Origin: SFTJ01 sp051871555
GTDB taxonomy: Bacteria > Bacteroidota > Bacteroidia > Bacteroidales > Muribaculaceae
Direction of reading: 5' to 3'
Assembly: GCA_051871555.1 (NCBI GenBank)
Contig: JBJECZ010000170.1
Span: 1-17,593, forward strand
Length of the DNA stretch: 17,593 nt
The stretch's first letter is position 1. Each line of letters opens with the position of its first letter. Both the position numbers and the translations under genes were made by a program. Shown here in pieces: positions 7,037-15,489 of the stretch. A model generated the notes under the pieces. It ran no database searches, was not told the DNA's origin, and was given only the letters and a program-made list of their open reading frames with translations.

Positions 7037-9235
7037 TCACTTTAGCGTACACATCTTCGACATTACAGCATATTTCTTAGCCAGTTCGCGGGCAACGGCA
7101 ACGGCATCTTCGCCCGACACAATGGGCAATTTATCTTTGCGCAAAGTCCATTGATATTCAAATTCGGTGATATCGTCGCGATAGGCTTCTTGCGAAAATG
7201 GCACGCCACGCTCCATGGCATCGAGCACCGCATCGGTGAAGCGCTGCCAACGCACACGGTAATAGGTGTCGGTGAGTCCGCTCCAGCCTCGGTTAGCATA
7301 ATCGTTGAGTATGCCGCCCTTGTTGCCCCATGTGGTGAGCAAAGTGCGTGCATTCAGTTCGTAATAGTCCTTCTCGGCATCGTCGTAGCCCATAGCACGC
7401 GCCTGTTCAATCCAAGCGCCCATCGACAAATGTTTTTCGCACGAGAGCAAGCGGTTGTAGTCGGCAATCAGTTCATCCATGCGCTTAGCCCAAACACGAG
7501 CCTGAGCCTTGTCGCCAATGGTGTAGCACAGCGTGAATTGCTTGCGATAGTGGAAAAACAAGTTGCCTAACGCCTGGCGGCCAATGTTCACCACATCATA
7601 GCGATAACCGTCGCTGTCGACGTCTTTCGCCTGAAGGAACTCGTTCCACGCATTCCACACTTCAATTTCGGGATAATGAATAACCGGGCTTGTGTAACGA
7701 CCGCCTTGTTTCTCCAATGCCGGACGGGCATTGATGAGCACAGCCTTGCCAACACCTGCAGCGCGAACATACACCTTTTCGCCAAGAATGTCCCAAGCTT
7801 TTTTGATGTGATCGTCCTGCATGCCACCGCGCATTTCTGCCCACATCTCAAACCATCGTTTGCCTGTGAGGTCGCGGTTCCACACCTTTTGGAACACATA
7901 TTCATACATCTGCTCATTAGTGTCGAAAGCCTCGAGCGTAGCGCCCACGCCATCGAAGTTGTCGCCACCTTCGGCAAACACGTGGTTAAGTTTCTTCTCG
8001 GTGCCAGCCAAATCGCCTTCGGTCATGCAATTGCCGCCAAAATTGCCAAGATAACACCAAATGAATCTGCCGCCAAAATAGCGGTCGAGTCCGGGCCACA
8101 GCTCCTTGTAGTCGCAATAGTAATCGAGGTTGATGAGTTTATCCTTCGGCACTGCATCAAGAAAAGCCTTTATGCGAGGTTTTGTCCATCGGTCGCGGTC
8201 GTTGTAGAATGTCCACGTCATTTGCAGCCACTCCGCTTTAGGGTCGGCACTTTCGAGACTCTTATAAATCATGCTCGACACTTTAGCCAAATAGCTTTCG
8301 CTCCAGTCGGGCGAGTCGAGTTCGTTGAACGGGTCGATGCCATAGATGTGGTCGGTGCCGTATGCCTTGGTTTGTTCATCAATAAACAGTTTTTGTATTT
8401 CGGCATACAGCGGTTCTTCCGGGTCGAGGAAGAAGCTGCGGCAACGGTCCTCGAATCCGCACCAGTTCGACAGCATAGTGATTTTTGCATCGGGATACAA
8501 CTCACGCAACTTGCCGGGCACATGGCCTGCAAAACCCGGCAGAATGGGCTTCATGGTCAATTCTCGCTCGCGAGCCAAAATCTTTTTCTGCAACAGTTCT
8601 TGGTCGCGAAGCCATGTGTCGGGCAGAGGACCTTGAAAAGCATCGATGTTCGACATGCGGTGCCAAGCCAAATGTGCCGGTCCGGTGAAATAGTTCTTTA
8701 TATCCTTTTCATTCAGCCCGATTTTCTTCCACACTTTCAGCCAAATGGTTTCCTGTCCAGTGATGGCAAGCGGCATGTTGATGCCATTGAGAGCCATCCA
8801 GTCAATCATGCGTTCCCAATCGTTCCACTTCCAATACGGCATGGTGTAGCCAAACGTGCAATAGTTCAGAAAGAAGCGGCTTTTGCACACCGCCCTGCCC
8901 TGCATCTTTTCTTGCGGCATAGGCATGGTTTTGGGCAGCACCACCTCGTCGTTTGCCCACCACGACACGCTTGTGTGGCACAACTTCACAAGATACTGGT
9001 TCAAGCCAACAGCCATCGAGTTAGCGCTGTTCCCTTTAATTAGAATCTTGCCTTTGCTACTCTCCACCGAGTAGCGGTCTACGTCAAGCGAGTCCTTCAG
9101 TTGCTCAAATCGGAAAATCTTCGATTTCTCGCCAAGCACTCGGCGGCACAAATCAGAAGCCGACTTCTCGGGCGACGCAATAGCCGACATAGCCATCGTC
9201 GCAATAACAATAAATGTGAAAACAATGCGTTTCAT
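7037..9235 (-). CDS. Alpha-N-acetylglucosaminidase, GH89 (NAGLU-like)
   Basis: This 732-residue protein is a GH89 enzyme, which removes terminal alpha-linked N-acetylglucosamine from glycans such as heparan-sulfate fragments or mucin O-glycans. An N-terminal signal peptide (MKRIVFTFIVIATMAMSAIAS) sends it to the periplasm or beyond; there is no lipobox. After an N-terminal domain to about residue 110, the barrel carries the family signatures MALNGINMPLA (146-156), GIDPFNELDSP with the likely acid/base E305, and GATLEAFDTNE with the likely nucleophile E435. Assignment of the two glutamates follows the human and clostridial enzymes. A C-terminal helical domain completes the usual length. It has its own promoter, 5'UTR hairpin and terminator, so it is monocistronic rather than part of a SusCD locus in this window. 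Confidence 0.95.
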   Translation of the reverse strand: MKRIVFTFIVIATMAMSAIASPEKSASDLCRRVLGEKSKIFRFEQLKDSLDVDRYSVESSKGKILIKGNSANSMAVGLNQYLVKLCHTSVSWWANDEVVLPKTMPMPQEKMQGRAVCKSRFFLNYCTFGYTMPYWKWNDWERMIDWMALNGINMPLAITGQETIWLKVWKKIGLNEKDIKNYFTGPAHLAWHRMSNIDAFQGPLPDTWLRDQELLQKKILARERELTMKPILPGFAGHVPGKLRELYPDAKITMLSNWCGFEDRCRSFFLDPEEPLYAEIQKLFIDEQTKAYGTDHIYGIDPFNELDSPDWSESYLAKVSSMIYKSLESADPKAEWLQMTWTFYNDRDRWTKPRIKAFLDAVPKDKLINLDYYCDYKELWPGLDRYFGGRFIWCYLGNFGGNCMTEGDLAGTEKKLNHVFAEGGDNFDGVGATLEAFDTNEQMYEYVFQKVWNRDLTGKRWFEMWAEMRGGMQDDHIKKAWDILGEKVYVRAAGVGKAVLINARPALEKQGGRYTSPVIHYPEIEVWNAWNEFLQAKDVDSDGYRYDVVNIGRQALGNLFFHYRKQFTLCYTIGDKAQARVWAKRMDELIADYNRLLSCEKHLSMGAWIEQARAMGYDDAEKDYYELNARTLLTTWGNKGGILNDYANRGWSGLTDTYYRVRWQRFTDAVLDAMERGVPFSQEAYRDDITEFEYQWTLRKDKLPIVSGEDAVAVARELAKKYAVMSKMCTLK

Positions 9236-9269
9236 AGGTTTGTTTTAGTTTATTTGTTTTTTTGCTGTC

Positions 9270-9297
9270 AAACCAACTCGGCAAATTGCCGTGGTTT
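9270..9297 (-). other. Hairpin (dyad) in the GH89 5' untranslated region
   Basis: AAACCA (9270-9275) pairs with TGGTTT (9292-9297), and CGGCAA (9279-9284) pairs with TTGCCG (9286-9291). The result is a 12-bp stem with a 3-nt bulge and a minimal loop. It lies between the predicted start site and the GH89 ATG. It could be an mRNA 5' stabiliser or a regulator-binding palindrome; the sequence does not decide. Confidence 0.6.
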
Positions 9298-9314
9298 TGC
9301 CATAAGGTTCACCA

Positions 9315-9343
9315 CAAAATTAACAAAAAACATCGATAACAAA
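9315..9343 (-). promoter_or_regulatory. Promoter of the GH89 gene (TTTG-N17-TAATTTTG)
   Basis: On the minus strand TTTG (9343-9340) and TAATTTTG (9322-9315) are 17 bp apart, matching the Bacteroidota -33/-7 pattern. The start site would be near 9308, giving a leader of about 72 nt. Confidence 0.65.
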
Positions 9344-9375
9344 AACATTAAAGCATATTCATACTATTAAATTCG

Positions 9376-10221
9376 TCATCTTTCCCAACGAAGCACCCTT
9401 ATAACGCGGTTTGAATCGCCATAAAGCGACGGCGACGTGCAACACTCGCCGGTTGCCACAAACCCGCACTTTTCCATCACACGTCCCGAGGCTGGATTGT
9501 CAATGTAGTGCCCGCTCACCAACGATTTAATGCCTGTGTGGTTAGCAACGTGGTCAATCAGCAACGAAAGTGCCTCGGTGCATATTCCTTGATTCCAATG
9601 CTCTTTGCCTACCCAATAGCCCACCGTTGGTTCGTCGGGGCGCGCCGGCAGGTCGCAGTCGCACGACGGTCCATAGCCTATTGCACCCACCACCCTATCT
9701 GTTTCGCGAAGCACAATTGCCCATGTGGTGGCATTGTGAAACACGTTATTAATAACATTGCGGCTTTCGTCAACCGACTGGTGCGGCGCCCATCCGGCAC
9801 GAGGTCCCACCTCCTCGTCCTTGGCGTAATAATACAGAATCTCGGCATCGCTTTCATGCCACGGGCGAAGCAGCAGCCTCTTAGAACCGAATGACAACAG
9901 ATTGTCGATGGCATCGGACTGATGTTTCAATATCGGCTCCACTGTGGGGCACGTCATCACTTCGGCACATTCGCCACAAGTAGCATAGCCTCGTCTGGCA
10001 GCACATACCCTAATCTGGCACATATCGGTGCAATAATAGGTTTTAACGTCATCGGTTCGGCAACCCATGCAATGCAAATACTCCGGCTTGATTTCAATGC
10101 CGTTCATTGCAGTCCATTTGCGCGCCGTGGCTGTGCGCAGGGCTTCGTCTCCGGCAACTGTCGCTATTCGGGCATCGCACTTCTCGCAATCGATGCCGCA
10201 ACAAGCAATAGATGTTTTCAT
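9376..10221 (-). CDS. DUF3795 domain fused to GNAT N-acetyltransferase
   Basis: The 281-residue protein has two parts. Residues 1-110 are a DUF3795-type cysteine-rich domain with 12 cysteines (7, 8, 12, 15, 51, 54, 64, 68, 73, 82, 85, 91), probably a metal-binding module. Typical signatures are CCGIDCEKC and MGCR...C...C.IR.CA. Residues 113-281 are a RimJ-like GNAT acetyltransferase, with RLLLRPWHESDAE, the acetyl-CoA loop region WNQGICTEAL (210-219) and NPASGRVMEKCGF (242-254). The substrate is unknown; RimJ-like enzymes acetylate protein N-termini or small amines. DUF3795 usually occurs alone, so the fusion is unusual. It follows gpmI after a hairpin, with no clear promoter of its own, and may depend on read-through. 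Confidence 0.88.
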   Translation of the reverse strand: MKTSIACCGIDCEKCDARIATVAGDEALRTATARKWTAMNGIEIKPEYLHCMGCRTDDVKTYYCTDMCQIRVCAARRGYATCGECAEVMTCPTVEPILKHQSDAIDNLLSFGSKRLLLRPWHESDAEILYYYAKDEEVGPRAGWAPHQSVDESRNVINNVFHNATTWAIVLRETDRVVGAIGYGPSCDCDLPARPDEPTVGYWVGKEHWNQGICTEALSLLIDHVANHTGIKSLVSGHYIDNPASGRVMEKCGFVATGECCTSPSLYGDSNRVIRVLRWER

Positions 10222-10244
10222 AACTTATTATATAGAACGAATTA

Positions 10245-10270
10245 GGCCCGGAAGCAATAACTCCCGAGCC
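10245..10270 (-). terminator. Hairpin terminator after gpmI
   Basis: On the minus strand GGCTCGGGAG (10270-10261) and CTTCCGGGCC (10254-10245) form a 10-bp stem with two G-U pairs and a 6-nt loop. The following sequence (TAATTCGTTCT) is only moderately T-rich, so termination may be partial and let the DUF3795-GNAT gene be read. Confidence 0.6.
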
Positions 10271-10295
10271 CATTGTATTATAGCGTTGTTAATGC

Positions 10296-11813
10296 TTATG
10301 CTTCAATCAGATTGTTGCCGGTCATTTCTTCAGGCTGCGGGAGGTCCATAATCTTGAGTATTGATGGAGCCACGTCGGCAAGCACGCCGTCCTTCACCTT
10401 AGCATCCTTGTTTGCAGTTACATAGACAAACGGAACCGGGTTGAGCGAGTGAGCAGTGTTTGGAGTGCCGTCAGGGTTGATGGCGTTGTCGGCATTACCG
10501 TGGTCGGCAATGATAATCACCTCGTAATCGTTAGCCTTGCAAGCCTCAACAGTGTCCTTAACGCAGTTGTCGATGGCAACACAAGCCTTTTCGATGGCTT
10601 CGTAAACACCGGTGTGACCAACCATATCGCCGTTAGCGTAGTTAACCACAATGAAATCATACTTCTGGGTGTTGATGGCTTCAACCAGCTTATCCTTAAC
10701 TTCGTAAGCGCTCATTTCGGGCTTGAGGTCGTAGGTTGCTACCTTAGGCGAAGGCACCAGAATGCGGTCCTCGCCTTCGTAAGGATTTTCGCGACCGCCA
10801 TTGAAGAAGAATGTAACATGGGCATATTTTTCGGTCTCGGCAATGTGCAGCTGCTTCTTGCCAAGCGCACTGAGGTATTCGCCAAGGGTGTTGTTCACGT
10901 TGTCCTTGCGGAAAAGCACGTGAATGCCAGTGAACGACGAGTCGTAAGGCGTCATGCAATAGTATTGCAAATCCTTGATGCGCATCAAGCCGTGTTCCGG
11001 CATGTCTTGCTGAGTGAACGCAATAGTGATTTCCTTAGCACGGTCGGGGCGATAGTTGAAGAAAATCACCACATCACCCTCTTTGATTGTGCCATCTACG
11101 GTGCTATTATTGATTGGCTTGATAAATTCGTCGGTAACACCTGCATCGTAACTTGCCTGAATGGCATCGGTCATCGATGTAGCTTGTTCGCCCATGCCGC
11201 TAACCAGCAGGTCGTAAGCGAGCTTGATGCGGTCCCAGTTCTTGTCGCGGTCCATTGCATAGTAGCGACCTACAACCGACACCACCTTGCCGGTGCTTTC
11301 GGCGCAGTGCTTTTCAACTTCAGCCACATAGCCCTTGCCGCTCTGAGGGTCGGTGTCGCGGCCATCCATAAAGCAGTGGATAAACACGTTTTCGAGCTCG
11401 TAGCTCTTGGCAATGTCGCACAGCGCAAAGATGTGGTTAAGCGACGAGTGAACACCACCTGTCGAAGTCAAGCCCATGAAGTGAATGTTCTTACCATTTT
11501 CCTTGGCATAAGAGAATGCACTCTTCACCTCAGGATTGTTGTATATAGTTCCTTCCTTTATCGATTTGTTAATCTTTACAAGGTCTTGATAAAGAATGCG
11601 GCCGGCACCAATATTTTGGTGTCCCACCTCCGAGTTACCCATTTGTCCGTCAGGCAAACCAACATTTTCGCCACTGGCTTGCAACTGCGAGTTTGGATAA
11701 TTAGCAATCAAACTGTCCCAATAGGGTGTTGGAGTTGACGAAATAGCGTCAGCTTTTGTGTGGTTGCCAATTCCCCAACCATCGAGAATCAACAATAATG
11801 CTTTCTTTCCCAT
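10296..11813 (-). CDS. gpmI: 2,3-bisphosphoglycerate-independent phosphoglycerate mutase
   Basis: This 505-residue cytoplasmic enzyme interconverts 3- and 2-phosphoglycerate in glycolysis and gluconeogenesis using two Mn ions. The alkaline-phosphatase-like metal site is visible: LLILDGWG with D11, GQMGNSEVGH with the phospho-acceptor S61, and the C-terminal ADHGNAD. The substrate-binding insert is present (for example GGVHSSLNHI and FMDGRDTDP). Length is normal (500-515) and no key residue is missing. A TATCTTTG element 65 bases before the ATG is the likely promoter, and the rplS terminator lies further upstream, so gpmI starts its own transcript. Confidence 0.97.
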   Translation of the reverse strand: MGKKALLLILDGWGIGNHTKADAISSTPTPYWDSLIANYPNSQLQASGENVGLPDGQMGNSEVGHQNIGAGRILYQDLVKINKSIKEGTIYNNPEVKSAFSYAKENGKNIHFMGLTSTGGVHSSLNHIFALCDIAKSYELENVFIHCFMDGRDTDPQSGKGYVAEVEKHCAESTGKVVSVVGRYYAMDRDKNWDRIKLAYDLLVSGMGEQATSMTDAIQASYDAGVTDEFIKPINNSTVDGTIKEGDVVIFFNYRPDRAKEITIAFTQQDMPEHGLMRIKDLQYYCMTPYDSSFTGIHVLFRKDNVNNTLGEYLSALGKKQLHIAETEKYAHVTFFFNGGRENPYEGEDRILVPSPKVATYDLKPEMSAYEVKDKLVEAINTQKYDFIVVNYANGDMVGHTGVYEAIEKACVAIDNCVKDTVEACKANDYEVIIIADHGNADNAINPDGTPNTAHSLNPVPFVYVTANKDAKVKDGVLADVAPSILKIMDLPQPEEMTGNNLIEA

Positions 11814-11877
11814 TGCTAAAAATACTTCTATTTAATATTAATTTGTTTGAATTTTGTTCATTTGCAATTTCTCGGTG

Positions 11878-11885
11878 CAAAGATA
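11878..11885 (-). promoter_or_regulatory. Putative -7 element (TATCTTTG) of gpmI
   Basis: TATCTTTG fits TAnnTTTG on the minus strand, between the rplS terminator and the gpmI ATG. It gives a leader of roughly 60 nt. No clear -33 TTTG at the usual spacing. Confidence 0.6.
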
Positions 11886-11949
11886 ACACTATTTTTGCAA
11901 TTATCGGTTGCTCGGCGTACGCAATATTTTCAGTAAAGTGCTGACATTT

Positions 11950-11986
11950 AAAAAGCCACAATCCCGAAACAGGATTATGGCTTTTT
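11950..11986 (-). terminator. Intrinsic terminator after rplS
   Basis: AAAAAGCCATAATCC (11986-11972) pairs with GGATTGTGGCTTTTT (11964-11950) on the minus strand, with a short loop and a T-run inside the 3' arm. It lies 40 bases after the rplS stop. The A-run at the other end means it could also work on the plus strand, where no gene ends. Confidence 0.88.
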
Positions 11987-12025
11987 ATCTTTTTGCCGAA
12001 GCAATCACGTAATCAGTTGCGCAGA

Positions 12026-12388
12026 TTATGCTTCCTTGTTCACAACACGGCGCTCCTTGATGCGAGCCTTCTTGCCGGTGAGTGCACGCAAGTAGTACAA
12101 CTTAGCGCGACGAACTCTACCATACTTGTTGATAGTGATATTGTCGATAAACGGCGATTCGATTGGGAAGATACGTTCAACGCCAATGTTTTCACTCATC
12201 TTGCGAACAGTGAAACGCTTTTTCTTACCTTCGCCCGAGATGCGGATAACCACACCCTTGTACTGCTGAATACGTTCCTTGTTACCTTCCTTGATACGAT
12301 AGTCAACTGTGATAGTGTCACCTGGTTGGAATGCAGGGAATTCCTTGCCTGTTGCAAATGCTTCTTCAGCAACTTTAATTAAATCCAT
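12026..12388 (-). CDS. rplS: 50S ribosomal protein bL19
   Basis: This 120-residue protein is bL19, located at the 30S-50S interface. The family pattern is clear: FQPGDTITVDYRIKEGNKER, then IQQYKGVVIRISGEG, FTVRKMSENIGVERIFPIES and the C-terminal GRVRRAKLYYLRALTGKKAR. It has the usual length and basic charge. It is a single-gene unit with a near-consensus promoter upstream, a leader of about 84 nt that can fold, and a strong terminator. Confidence 0.98.
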   Translation of the reverse strand: MDLIKVAEEAFATGKEFPAFQPGDTITVDYRIKEGNKERIQQYKGVVIRISGEGKKKRFTVRKMSENIGVERIFPIESPFIDNITINKYGRVRRAKLYYLRALTGKKARIKERRVVNKEA

Positions 12389-12420
12389 TGTTTGTATTTA
12401 AAATTTAATGTTTTGTATTT

Positions 12421-12464
12421 ACCCTCCTGCAACATTCACGAGCCACACTTCTTCTCGCCAGAGG
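12421..12464 (-). promoter_or_regulatory. Possible bL19 mRNA leader hairpin
   Basis: Within the predicted rplS leader, CCTCT (12464-12460) can pair with GGAGG (12427-12423) and, inside it, GCGAG (12458-12454) with CTCGT (12442-12438). Ribosomal-protein genes often have autoregulatory leaders, and one is known for bL19 in Firmicutes. The paired arms here are short, so this is a suggestion only. Confidence 0.35.
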
Positions 12465-12478
12465 TTACAAAAGCGGTG

Positions 12479-12509
12479 CAAAATTAGCAATTTTTTCTCA
12501 TTCAGCAAA
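12479..12509 (-). promoter_or_regulatory. Promoter of rplS (TTTG-N19-TAATTTTG)
   Basis: On the minus strand TTTG (12509-12506) and TAATTTTG (12486-12479) are 19 bp apart, the best match in the window to the Bacteroidota -33/-7 consensus. The start site would be near 12472. Confidence 0.8.
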
Positions 12510-12567
12510 ATACTTTCGCCTTTTTGTGCATCATGCGTTGCGATTTGCAGCGCAATCAAACACTTTT

Positions 12568-13701
12568 TCAGGCATTTTTGGGTTGCGAGATGCCGAAGAG
12601 CAAATATAACGTGGCAACTGCCAGCACAACCAGGCTGAGACTTTGCGACCACGCGTCGGCAACGAACGCCATCACCGGTGGCACCAATGCGCCGCCCGAA
12701 ACGCCCATAATCATCAGTGCCGAAATCGAACCTTCGCTATCGGGCTTATGCTGAAGGGCAAACGAAAATATAATTGAGAACACATTTGCAAACATCACTC
12801 CGCACAAGGCTATCAGCACCCACAGCAGCCATGGTGCCGAGCAGAACATTAGTCCGGCTACAGCAAAAATGGCAACTGCCATAGTCACCCTAAGCATTTT
12901 CTGAGGGCTGAGCATGGTGAGCGCAATGGCTCCCACAAACGTGCCCGCCGTACGGGCAACAAAATACAGACTGGTACCCAAAGCTGCCTGAGTAAGTGGC
13001 ATTCCCGTTTTTTCAATTAGCAAGCGCGGAATAACCGTGTTCAGTCCAACATCAATACCTACTATGGCAAGTATGCCAACAAACAAACGAAATATATATG
13101 AATCGGAAAATAAGGAGAGTGTACTGCCAAAGGTTGCCGCTTGGGTGCCTGGCTCGTCGGGCGAGATGGCAAACCAAATCCACACAAGGTTCAGAACCGA
13201 GAAGGCTGCATATATTGCAAATATCATCATCCATTCGCCAGTGTAAAGGGCTGCCGCACTGGCAAGTATCGGGCCCAAGAACGACGAGATGGCCTTGATG
13301 AATTGTCCCCATGTGAGTATGCTTGCCTGGCGATTCTTATCAACCAATCCGGCACATAGCGGATTGAGCGACACTTGCAACATGGTGTTGCCAATGCCCA
13401 ACAATGCAAATGTGAGCATCATGGTGGCAAAACTATACGTCACGAAAGGCAACAACATGGCAATGCTCGTCACCAACATTGATGCTGCAACAACCTTGCG
13501 CTTGCCCCATCGAGCCATCAAAAGCCCCGTTGGAATGGAAAACACAAAGAACCACAAGAACACTGCCGACGGCAGCAAGTTTGCCATAGTGTCAGGCAGG
13601 TTGAAATCAACCTTCACATAGTTGGTGCTGATGCCCACCACATCGACAAACCCCATGACAAAAAAGCCTAATAATATGGGGATGATAATTTTGCTTTTCA
13701 T
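12568..13701 (-). CDS. FHS-family MFS sugar transporter
   Basis: This 377-residue inner-membrane protein has about 12 hydrophobic helices and belongs to the major facilitator superfamily. The FHS (FucP/GluP-like) subfamily is suggested by the loop GLLMARWGKRKV (59-70) after helix 2 and by GNTMLQVSLNPL (104-115) in helix 4, which matches the conserved NP motif of FucP-type sugar:proton symporters. Substrate cannot be read from sequence. It is the third gene of an operon after a glycosidase-like gene and a mannose-6-phosphate isomerase, 25 bp from the latter, so a hexose such as mannose is a fair inference. The protein is short for FucP (about 430) but normal for many Bacteroidota members. No strong terminator follows. 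Confidence 0.85.
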   Translation of the reverse strand: MKSKIIIPILLGFFVMGFVDVVGISTNYVKVDFNLPDTMANLLPSAVFLWFFVFSIPTGLLMARWGKRKVVAASMLVTSIAMLLPFVTYSFATMMLTFALLGIGNTMLQVSLNPLCAGLVDKNRQASILTWGQFIKAISSFLGPILASAAALYTGEWMMIFAIYAAFSVLNLVWIWFAISPDEPGTQAATFGSTLSLFSDSYIFRLFVGILAIVGIDVGLNTVIPRLLIEKTGMPLTQAALGTSLYFVARTAGTFVGAIALTMLSPQKMLRVTMAVAIFAVAGLMFCSAPWLLWVLIALCGVMFANVFSIIFSFALQHKPDSEGSISALMIMGVSGGALVPPVMAFVADAWSQSLSLVVLAVATLYLLFGISQPKNA

Positions 13702-13726
13702 AATTTTCTTGTTTTTTCAATGAATA

Positions 13727-15457
13727 TCAGAATTTAACGTATGCCTTAATTGTACCGCAGCGCTTGCCTTCGCTGGCTCCGCATGGACGAATGGTGTATC
13801 TGCCCACCGATGCCGGAATGATGAACGTCTCGGCATAATGCACCACAAACGGCTCGAATGCGCCATCGGGGCTTTCAACCACCGCCTCGTCGCCTTCAAC
13901 CAGGTTGAGCACATTCACGCCATGACCAGCCTCGTGCATAACCGGCACGCTGAAGAAGTGGCGACGGGTTTCAATAAACTCGTTTTCGTGCAGTCCGGTG
14001 CTTTCTTCAAACCAACCATCGCCCGATGCTATCGGCTTTATCGCGTTGATGAAATCTTTCTTAATCAAGTCGGTTTGACGTTCCCACTGAATCACATGGC
14101 TGCCATGGGCAATGTTGATTGGGCGCGGACGTCCGTCAAGACCCATTCTGCCCCAGTCGTACAACTTGAAGGTGAAAATGCTTGGCGTAGCGCTGATTTC
14201 GAGCACCATCGCGCCGGCACCCGAGCAATGCACCGTGCCGTTGGGTATAAGGAAATGGTCGTGCATCTTTGCCGGCCATTTGTTGACATAGCGTTCTACA
14301 TCAAACTCGCCGCCGGTTTCTTGCGCCTCGTTGAGCGCATCAATCATGGCTTTGCCGTCGACACCGGTTTTCAAGCCCAAATAGACATGGGCATCAGGTT
14401 CGGCATCAAGCAGATAGTAGCTTTCGTCCTGTGTATAGTAGATGCCAAAAGTGTCGCGAATGTATTGCGTGGTTGGATGCACCTGCAGGCTTAGGTTGCC
14501 GCCTTGCATAGTGTCGAGGAAGTCGAAGCGAATAGGAAAATCTTCGCCGAAACGCGATTCCACCGGACCGCCAAGCAAAGCGCGTGTTTGATAGTACACC
14601 ACGTTAATCGACGGCATCTCAAACAATGTACCGTCAACACTCAAATAGAGGCTATTCTCCTCGGGCACGCAATCGAAGCACCAACCATAGTTTGCCACCG
14701 AAGCATCAAGGTCGCACACTTGCTTCATCCACTGTCCGCCCCATGGTGCAGGGTCGAAGAATGGCACCACGCGGAAAGGCTTGTGTGCTGTTTTCACCAA
14801 TCCCTCGCGCATTTGGTCGCCGGTTATCATTTTTGGCTGATTCGGGGTGTGGGTGTCGAGCCAGAAATCGGCTATCGGAAGCAATGTCTTCTTCAGTTTG
14901 TCGCACACAATCCAGTCGACAAAATAGCCGCGTTTGTAGTGACGGCTCGCCTCTTCGTTGCGGTTGTCGATGCCCAAGCCACTCACTTCGCCGCGGCGCG
15001 AACGCATCTGAATCTCCCAGCGAGCCATGTCAATGTAGGCTATCACATCGGCTTGTTGTGCCACATAATATGCCCCGTGACCATACACCAGCACTTTACC
15101 TTGACATTGTGCAATGCGTTTGCGAGCGTCTGCCACCTTTTCGGAATCGAAGAACTGCTCATAGGAGAACGGCGCACGATGCCCAAAAATACGGTCGTCG
15201 GTCACCCAAGGTTGCGTGAGTTGTCGTATTTCCTGCTCCGACTTCATCAGGCTATCGGCATAAATCACCTGGTCGAAACCAAAACAAACTATGTTTTGCT
15301 CAAGTTCGCTCATATGCACGCCTTGATAGCATTCAATCACGCACACGCCTTGCGACCCTAATTTTTTCATAATCTCATTTGCAATGTTGTTCCAGCCCGC
15401 CACAAGGTTGCCGGAGATTGCAGTTGAAGGATACTTATCGTAGTTGCTTTGTCGCAT
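13727..15457 (-). CDS. Class I mannose-6-phosphate isomerase with kinase-like N-terminal domain
   Basis: This 576-residue protein carries a type I phosphomannose isomerase domain in roughly residues 225-576; the enzyme interconverts mannose-6-phosphate and fructose-6-phosphate. Likely zinc ligands are Q325 and H327 (LSLQVHP), E345 (DESYY) and H410 (IPNGTVH). R437 in YDWGR is the probable catalytic arginine. The first 220 residues are extra. They read like a uridine-kinase-type P-loop fold, with VCVIECYQGVHMSEL at the P-loop position but without GxxxxGK[S/T], VIYADS after it, and RRGE with RHYKRGYFVDWI as in the lid and following helix. The domain is therefore probably non-catalytic, perhaps regulatory (inference). 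The gene lies 32 bp after the glycosidase-like gene and 25 bp before the transporter. Confidence 0.9.
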   Translation of the reverse strand: MRQSNYDKYPSTAISGNLVAGWNNIANEIMKKLGSQGVCVIECYQGVHMSELEQNIVCFGFDQVIYADSLMKSEQEIRQLTQPWVTDDRIFGHRAPFSYEQFFDSEKVADARKRIAQCQGKVLVYGHGAYYVAQQADVIAYIDMARWEIQMRSRRGEVSGLGIDNRNEEASRHYKRGYFVDWIVCDKLKKTLLPIADFWLDTHTPNQPKMITGDQMREGLVKTAHKPFRVVPFFDPAPWGGQWMKQVCDLDASVANYGWCFDCVPEENSLYLSVDGTLFEMPSINVVYYQTRALLGGPVESRFGEDFPIRFDFLDTMQGGNLSLQVHPTTQYIRDTFGIYYTQDESYYLLDAEPDAHVYLGLKTGVDGKAMIDALNEAQETGGEFDVERYVNKWPAKMHDHFLIPNGTVHCSGAGAMVLEISATPSIFTFKLYDWGRMGLDGRPRPINIAHGSHVIQWERQTDLIKKDFINAIKPIASGDGWFEESTGLHENEFIETRRHFFSVPVMHEAGHGVNVLNLVEGDEAVVESPDGAFEPFVVHYAETFIIPASVGRYTIRPCGASEGKRCGTIKAYVKF

Positions 15458-15489
15458 AGTTTAGGTTATTATTTAATTTCTTATAATTT

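Noticed and set aside
7676..9043. Long plus-strand ORF (455 aa) opposite the GH89 gene
   Set aside because: It lies wholly within GH89 coding sequence, which has intact catalytic motifs; composition is typical of an antisense frame.
10449..11738. Plus-strand ORF (429 aa) opposite gpmI
   Set aside because: Antisense shadow of a complete phosphoglycerate mutase gene.
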